A stretch of DNA of 64,000 nt from Kryptolebias marmoratus (taxonomy: Eukaryota > Chordata > Actinopteri > Cyprinodontiformes > Rivulidae). Numbering within the stretch: the first letter of the stretch is position 1; each line of letters begins with the position of its first letter. Of this stretch, positions 62,330-64,000 are shown one piece after another. The DNA lies in NCBI RefSeq assembly GCF_001649575.2, contig NC_051440.1, positions 15,722,533 through 15,786,532 on the forward strand, in the 5' to 3' direction. Below the pieces are notes generated by a model. It was given only the letters and a program-made list of their open reading frames with translations. It had not been told where the DNA came from and did no database searches. Both the position numbers and the translations under genes were made by a program.

Positions 62330-63290
62330 AAGCAGCAGCGGTGAAGGAGGGGTAGGAAATTCATGTCCCCATATGCAAATGAATTCACAAATGCTCCCTG
62401 TTCTATAAGCACATGCATCTGACGTGATTGGGCAATGTGGGACAAATAGTCCTCAGCCAAAGCATTTTGCTACTCAGCAAAAGCCAACGTTGCGAAGTGG
62501 AACCGTGTTCTCAATTACATTAATAACGCAGGGTGAAGGATATATTGTGCAAACTTTAGTTCGCACAACAAAAATGTTTCCCTCTCTATAAATGAGCCCT
62601 AAAATCACAGAACAAATGCATCAAATAAATACTTTATTCATGCAGAGCTACTTTCACCCCTCCATTTTGATCACGTCATTCCCTCTGGAAAATTGCAATT
62701 AAGTTTGGAGAGATAAAACATGCCAACTACTCTGCATTTCAAGGCTTGATTGGCCTATCAGCTAGTCAGTATGCTGCCATGGTTTTCATCACTGTTAATT
62801 GATCCTTTCTTTAATTAATCTGGAAAGGAAAGCCCATATCTCTATCCTGTCTGATCGTCCCCTCTGTCTGTCATAACACAATAAAGGGCCTTATCCGACT
62901 TGCTGCTAACTCTAGCTTCTCCGTCTGGCTCTCTGCCAAACAGACTATTTATGGCACACCTATCTAACTACAAGTCGGCTGTGTGGAGTTCAGCGGCTGG
63001 GTTCATTAACGGTGCTTTTGCCCAGCGACTTCTAATTTGCATGCACTGACACCTTGCTTTTAATATGGATGTGAAGGTTAGTGGGAGGCCACGGCACTTT
63101 CTAAACTACCTACAGTCTAAATGTTGTTCTTCCCGCTCTTTGCATCCTCTCCGCCACCATAACATTTACCCTCTGATTAAATTGCAACCCATTTTTTTTC
63201 ACACTTTGTTCATCTGCTGGCAATTGTCATTGCATGTTAGCACACACAACGTTGGCATATCTCGCTGCCATATGAAATAAAATGTTCCAT
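62330..63290. promoter_or_regulatory. Candidate conserved regulatory block, the longest in the window
   Basis: Nearly 1 kb of non-repetitive sequence. It includes a perfect POU octamer ATGCAAAT (62373-62380) in CATATGCAAATGAATTC, then CTCAATTACATTAATAACG, GCTTGATTGGCCTATCAGC, GTTAATTGATCC, TTTAATTAATCTGG, TAATTTGCATGCACTG and CTCTGATTAAATTGC. The density of TAAT and octamer-like sites is the highest I saw in the window. No exon is recognised; frames are under 80 codons. Confidence 0.4.
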
Positions 63291-64000
63291 TTGCGTAACA
63301 TTACTAATTAAAAAGATAGATAAACAAAGCATTACATTTTAGAAAATGGTTTGGAAATGAAAACATAATATAAAGGTACATATATTTTTGAGTGTCCTGG
63401 ATGTACTCTTGTTTATCAAGAGGACACTTCCAGACTTTAAAAAAAAAACACTTCTTTTGTCCGAGGAAAAAGTCTTTGCGCTCGCCCCCTTTTGTGTGTG
63501 TGTGTGTGTGTTTTAACAGTTGGCCTGTGATTCTTCCATCTCTACCTGCTGTAATGGTTCGCCTCTAGGAAGTGTGAAACAAGGTCTTAACACTTAGCTT
63601 TTCACCACCAATGTGTGCTTCTTTCTGTGCTCACAGTTAAAGTTACAATTGGACCATAAAGCGTTTTTCCCCAACAGACTCTAAAGAAATGGATGGGAGG
63701 CAGCTGAGAAATGAACATGTGAGTATCTGTTTCTGTCTAATTAAATCCACAGAACAGCCTCGAGCCGTCCTCTGCCAAGACTGGATGCAGACAACTTGAC
63801 TGTAGCTGCCTTCTGTGGTAGCACACTGCCACCTATTGTTCAAAGCCGCCATCTTTGCCTCTGAAACCATTGTCTTCTTCCTTCTCCCCCTGATTGCTGA
63901 AAAGACAAGTTAGCTGGTAATAGATACCTGATGATAGTGACATCAGTCATCTGACGGCATAAAACACTCTTTTAAGATCACATATCTCTTTTGAAGGCTT
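63291..64000. other. Noncoding DNA with (TG)n tract
   Basis: A (TG)n tract lies at 63494-63511 and an A run at 63440-63449. No gene was recognised; the 75-codon minus-strand frame at 63643-63870 has no domain. Confidence 0.5.

Overview
The window looks like 64 kb of teleost (probably percomorph) nuclear DNA from a gene-poor region. The evidence is its composition (AT-rich and CpG-poor, with long microsatellites) and its degenerate fish-type repeats: a LINE with a recognisable fish 3' end, tRNA-derived SINEs, a Tc1 transposase relic and several MITE or foldback families. An N run marks a draft-assembly gap. Family names come from memory of fish repeats; no database was searched. I found no protein-coding exon, rRNA, functional tRNA or CRISPR array that I can support. 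The open reading frames are short, lack recognisable domains, or run through microsatellites or the gap.

Layout. 1-7.2 kb: mostly unique AT-rich DNA with two small inverted-repeat elements (about 1-160 and 3250-3540). 7.2-8.1 kb: a GC/CpG-rich block running into a 242-base gap, then (TA)n and (GATA)n arrays; this is the only promoter-like spot, and it may hold a first exon on the minus strand. 12.2-12.8 kb: first copy of a foldback family. 15-16.4 kb: transposon cluster with a Tc1 transposase relic on the minus strand. 19.5-20.8 kb: two tRNA-SINE remnants. 24.9-25.9 kb: a 5'-truncated, internally deleted LINE on the minus strand. 33-38 kb: four copies of a second dispersed repeat plus a SINE. 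40-47.5 kb: four more foldback copies, one split by a SINE with an imperfect target-site duplication. 49.2 kb: a long (GATA)n array. 56.6-57.2 kb: a CpG-rich block built like an LTR promoter, then a (TTTG)n array. 57.8-60.8 kb: two more foldback copies.

The remaining DNA is mostly unique. Several 200-1000 base stretches (about 21.2, 22.2, 31.7-32.2, 37.0, 40.6, 49.5, 58.8, 59.8 and 62.3-63.3 kb) have balanced composition and dense homeodomain-, POU- or TALE-like motifs, as conserved regulatory DNA does. Together with the lack of exons this suggests a regulatory gene desert near a developmental gene, but conservation cannot be judged from one sequence. I saw no clear sign of a new multi-gene system. 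The most interesting items are the foldback repeat family, the LTR-like promoter block, the CpG-rich edge of the gap, and a perfect TALE-type palindrome at 59760-59783.
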